From DATMBL01 sp050735975 (GTDB taxonomy: Bacteria > Desulfobacterota > Binatia > UBA9968), in assembly GCA_050735975.1 (NCBI GenBank), contig JBOHVS010000238.1, positions 1-5,445 on the forward strand: a DNA stretch of 5,445 bases, in the 5' to 3' direction. Of this stretch, positions 3,901 to 5,445 are shown piece by piece. Position numbers and translations under genes: made by a program. Under the pieces are notes generated by a model that had not been told where the DNA came from, did not search any database, and was given only the letters and a program-made list of their open reading frames with translations. The stretch's first letter is position 1, and every line of letters begins with the position of its first letter.

Positions 3901-5249
3901 TTGCCCTTCTCCAAGGCCCAAAGCAGCGGACCGCCAGCGGTACGGGCCAAAGTCTCTCCGTCCTTGCTCACCAATCGCAGCGCCTCTTGAACGTACAGGT
4001 CACCGAGCTGCAGCCCGGCGGTGAGCGGATGCTTCAAGAGGGGCGACAGAACGCGGGGCCGCTCGAGTTTGCCGTTTACGGCGAGAGGCAGATTGGGGGC
4101 GATGGTGTTGATCAGGATAAAATTGCCCCGCGCCAGCGCCGGCGGCGGCACGCGATCAAAAATAACGACATCATAGGGGCCCGCCGCGGCGCCGTCCGCT
4201 TCCCACCGCTCGGCATGAGTCACCCGGACGCCTGGAAAAAATCGCAGCAGATTGTTTAGAAACGGATTGCCGGGGCCGACGTAAAGGACATGGACCGGCG
4301 GCGATTCGGAGAGGGCGAGATAGGCCCGATTGTCGGTGGCAAAGTCATCATCGACATCCAGCCGGGCCTCCAGTAGACCTTCAGCGGGACCCTCGTAAGG
4401 AAAAATCAGCACACGCCGGCCGTCCGGTTCCACTTCGATGGGCTCTCTCGTGAGGGTCTTGCCGGCCAGAGTGAGTGTTAACGGAGCGCGAACGGGTTTG
4501 GCAGTGAAGTTCCTGACATGCGCCAGGATCTGCAGTTCCGAGGGCTGGCTCGGCCGGCGCCGCACCTCGAAAGCAATGATGCCGACGTTTTCATTTCCAC
4601 CCTCGATCGGAACCAAACGCAGGTGAGCGCTTCGCCACGTGAAATCCCCCGCCCCATCGAATGAGCCGTCGGTAATGACCACCACGCGGTCGGGACTGCC
4701 TTTTTTAAGAAAAGCGTGCGCGAAGAGCACCGCCTCTTTAACGCGAGCGGGCGCATCGGTCGGCGCCAAGGTACGGCCGAGCTCTTCCAGCCGGCGTTTG
4801 TCGGCTGTAAACGGCGCCAGCACGCGGGGCTGTGGACCGGCGCCGACAACCATCATCCGCCGCCCCGACGGCATTTCGTCAACGATAGACAAGAATTGCC
4901 GGCGAGCGCTCTCAAAACGGGTCGCGGATCCCGCCTTCGCCTTCATGCTGGCGCTCAAATCTATTACGACCACGGTATCGCCGGCCGGCGCGCCGAAATA
5001 GAACAAGGAGGGATCGGCCAGGGCGGCGATAAGAATCAGCGCGGCGAGAATTTGCAGGATTAGAAGAAGATTCTTCCTGAGCAGCCAACCGAGCCGGGTG
5101 CCGAGCGGCCGCTCTCTTAAAACCCGTTCCCAGATAAAATAGGTGGTGGTTCTCAGCCGAAGGCCTTTGGGCCTGAGACTGTTGAGAAAGATGATCAGGG
5201 GAACGGCCCCCAACAGAAGCAGCAAAGCGTATGGAAAACCCCACAGCAT
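921..5249 (-). CDS. Triple-VWA membrane protein: BatA-like unit fused to a VWA/amidotransferase-like unit
   Basis: 1442 residues. ATG (5249-5247) is the first possible start: an in-frame TAA lies at 5270-5268. Only a weak GAG precedes it by 8 nt. Residues 1-80 match the BatA N-terminal type: helices at 5-22 and 61-78 around an Arg-rich, probably cytoplasmic loop. VWA1 follows (about 91-215; MIDAS D97-L-S99-A-S101, T164, D194), then an Ig/CARDB-like region (220-312), an amidotransferase-like fold (318-482) and a beta-rich region (487-560). Helices at 590-610 and 619-634 lead to VWA2 (645-770; D652-F-S654-R-S656, S715, D741), an Ig/CARDB-like region (775-870), an amidotransferase-like fold (874-978) interrupted by VWA3 (985-1160; D993-K-S995-G-S997, T1065, D1093) and resumed at about 1180-1260, a beta-rich region (1266-1360) and a C-terminal helix (1413-1429) with a basic tail. 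The positive-inside pattern puts all VWA domains outside the cytoplasmic membrane. No cysteine occurs, so amidotransferase catalysis is excluded. VWA domains usually bind proteins through a metal ion; relatives sit near MoxR/DUF58 genes and are linked to envelope or stress functions. The partner here is unknown. Confidence 0.93.
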   Translation of the reverse strand: MLWGFPYALLLLLGAVPLIIFLNSLRPKGLRLRTTTYFIWERVLRERPLGTRLGWLLRKNLLLILQILAALILIAALADPSLFYFGAPAGDTVVVIDLSASMKAKAGSATRFESARRQFLSIVDEMPSGRRMMVVGAGPQPRVLAPFTADKRRLEELGRTLAPTDAPARVKEAVLFAHAFLKKGSPDRVVVITDGSFDGAGDFTWRSAHLRLVPIEGGNENVGIIAFEVRRRPSQPSELQILAHVRNFTAKPVRAPLTLTLAGKTLTREPIEVEPDGRRVLIFPYEGPAEGLLEARLDVDDDFATDNRAYLALSESPPVHVLYVGPGNPFLNNLLRFFPGVRVTHAERWEADGAAAGPYDVVIFDRVPPPALARGNFILINTIAPNLPLAVNGKLERPRVLSPLLKHPLTAGLQLGDLYVQEALRLVSKDGETLARTAGGPLLWALEKGNLRVLLIGFDLLSSDLPVRVAFPLLFHNAIEWFQPSRLEFPAKAARAGEPYALSTQEHEVQLTTPSGKKETLKVASDPLMFAGTFEAGFYTYRTQSRAGRFAVNLFDETESQIRSRISAGREEARPDIPREAANSERGMSLWPYLLLAVLGLLGAEAFLAFRAGAPWAPLAFRLAAFAALIVALVNPRIMQSTRLLDVIVGVDFSRSVGREGIEKARQLLEAASRLKNPDARTGLLFFGRRPVWEFPPRADFPVVDVSPRTEREESDIEAALQAAVAQFGEGRQKKLILISDGNENRGESMRVVPLLRAQGVQVSTLPVTLARGKNELYVSDLALPQQVDSAESFEMRAAIESLAAANARIKLLRDGVVQREQELRLNPGTNRLSFRESLRERGNHKFELLVESAEDTLPENNLLQGVVEVKGPPRILYLSSRKQSALSRALQVQGYSVVESSPEHHPLTVPEISSFDLLVLDNVPAYQFSQAKMEAIEKYVRDHGGGLLVIGGEQSYGAGGYYRTPFERILPLDMRPPARLDLPHVALLFVIDKSGSMGGGGEGNSKLDLAKSAALAAADIMNPTDQVGVLGFDAGWDWVLPFRPVGKGEWIAERLAGLQSDGGTDLYKALVEAHRVIASKQASIKHVLVLSDGLTDKMDFHSLVTKMARNGITVSTVAVGGDADFKLMDEIAKDGKGRGYVTLDPQTIPQIFTTETLLISRDLLVEKMTAAKVVAAVGPLKGFSRVNLPALRGYVLTYPKPSAEVLMKAGDDPLLASWRYGLGRVIAFTSDLSGRWGGEWVSWEGFPLWASQLARATMRQLSENRLRTEFQPEGDRVKVVADILSGDGDFVNQLTLRGNLTAPDKSTEEKTFRQIAPGRYEGDFSGTQRGINLLTLFAGAAPGKEPLAIATLPYIAPYPKEYRELKPNTALLSRLAEETGGEMLDPNLIEEGVKRLYTPAPEKGLRGQETWWHLSGIGLFIFLADLVLRIWPRRQLGSALG

Positions 5250-5264
5250 AATCTTAGCTCGGAT

Positions 5265-5303
5265 CGCTTATTTATTAGGGTTTAGAATTAACGTTGAATT
5301 AAG
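5265..5303 (-). promoter_or_regulatory. AT-rich stretch, possible promoter of the VWA gene
   Basis: Directly upstream of the VWA gene the minus strand has an AT-rich segment containing TTCAAC (5299-5294) and, 15 to 16 nt further on, TAATAAATAAG. Neither element is a good consensus match. It is the only promoter-like composition between the gene and the repeat array at 5309-5350. The gene could equally be transcribed from further upstream, outside the window. Confidence 0.2.
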
Positions 5304-5308
5304 ATCCC

Positions 5309-5350
5309 GGAACTTCGAACCTCGAACGTAGAACTTGGAACCTCGAACCT
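5309..5350. repeat. Six in-phase 7-bp repeats, consensus NGAACNT (upstream side)
   Basis: The units are GGAACTT, CGAACCT, CGAACGT, AGAACTT, GGAACCT, CGAACCT with no gaps. Positions 2-5 (GAAC) and 7 (T) are invariant; positions 1 and 6 vary. This is the cleanest array in the window. It lies 60 bp upstream of the VWA start codon, so it could be transcribed in a leader or sit beside the promoter. Confidence 0.75.
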
Positions 5351-5445
5351 CTTAGCTCAACCTTGTCTCGTTGTCTGTCCTTCCTCAACCCCAGCCTTGA
5401 CCTTCTTGAATCTCCTTCTCAGCCTCAGCCTAAACCTGAACCTTA
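5351..5445. repeat. Degenerate CT-rich word block ending in 6-bp repeats
   Basis: The plus strand is pyrimidine-rich with recurring words such as CTCAACC (5356-5362, 5384-5390), TTGTCT and AGCCTTGACC. It ends in the in-phase hexamers CTCAGC, CTCAGC, CTAAAC, CTGAAC, CTTA (5418-5445) and probably continues past the window. The whole right-hand spacer (5250-5445) holds no gene that I can see: a plus-strand open frame through it is the antisense of the VWA gene start extended by repeat sequence. Confidence 0.5.

Noticed and set aside
5309..5350. Heptamer array as a CRISPR array
   Set aside because: Units are 7 bp, contiguous and without spacers; CRISPR repeats are much longer and separated by unique spacers. 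No cas gene is present.

Overview
The window is dominated by one very large gene on the minus strand (5249 to 921). It encodes a 1442-residue, membrane-anchored protein with three von Willebrand factor A (VWA) domains. The coding part is GC-rich (around 60% by eye), and the protein type (BatA-like N-terminus, VWA domains, amidotransferase-like domains without a catalytic cysteine) is typical of Gram-negative environmental bacteria. The intergenic DNA, built of degenerate 6- and 7-base words, resembles what I recall from uncultivated deltaproteobacterial, NC10 and similar genomes. The lineage is therefore a guess, and no rRNA or marker gene is present to fix it.

Layout. (1) Positions 1-154, minus strand: the first 51 codons of a small unrecognised protein that runs off the left edge, with a strong Shine-Dalgarno. 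(2) Positions 155-582: no convincing gene. Read on the minus strand, it forms a series of inverted repeats: an elongated 80-nt hairpin at 582-503, then stems at 424-399, 390-373, 362-309 and 195-175, the last just before the Shine-Dalgarno. A possible -10 box (TATGAT, 593-588) lies just upstream of the 80-nt hairpin. This could be a long structured 5' leader or a separate small RNA. (3) Positions 583-920: spacer made of degenerate short tandem repeats and a palindrome. (4) Positions 921-5249: the triple-VWA gene. (5) Positions 5250-5445: spacer of the same repeat type as region 3.

The large protein reads as two proteins joined in one frame. The first half is a BatA-type unit: two N-terminal membrane helices, VWA1, an Ig/CARDB-like region, a degenerate amidotransferase-like fold and another beta-rich region. 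The second half is the type usually annotated as 'VWA domain-containing protein / glutamine amidotransferase': membrane helices, VWA2, an Ig/CARDB-like region, an amidotransferase-like fold interrupted by VWA3, a beta-rich region and a C-terminal helix. Such genes are often found separately, near MoxR-type ATPase and DUF58 genes. Neither partner is visible here, so any link to a MoxR/Bat system is family inference.

The most unusual points are the fusion itself, the complete absence of cysteine in 1442 residues, a repeat-derived 3' end of the gene (last residues and stop codon fall in a hexamer array), in-phase heptamer arrays on both sides of the gene, and the structured leader upstream of the small partial gene.
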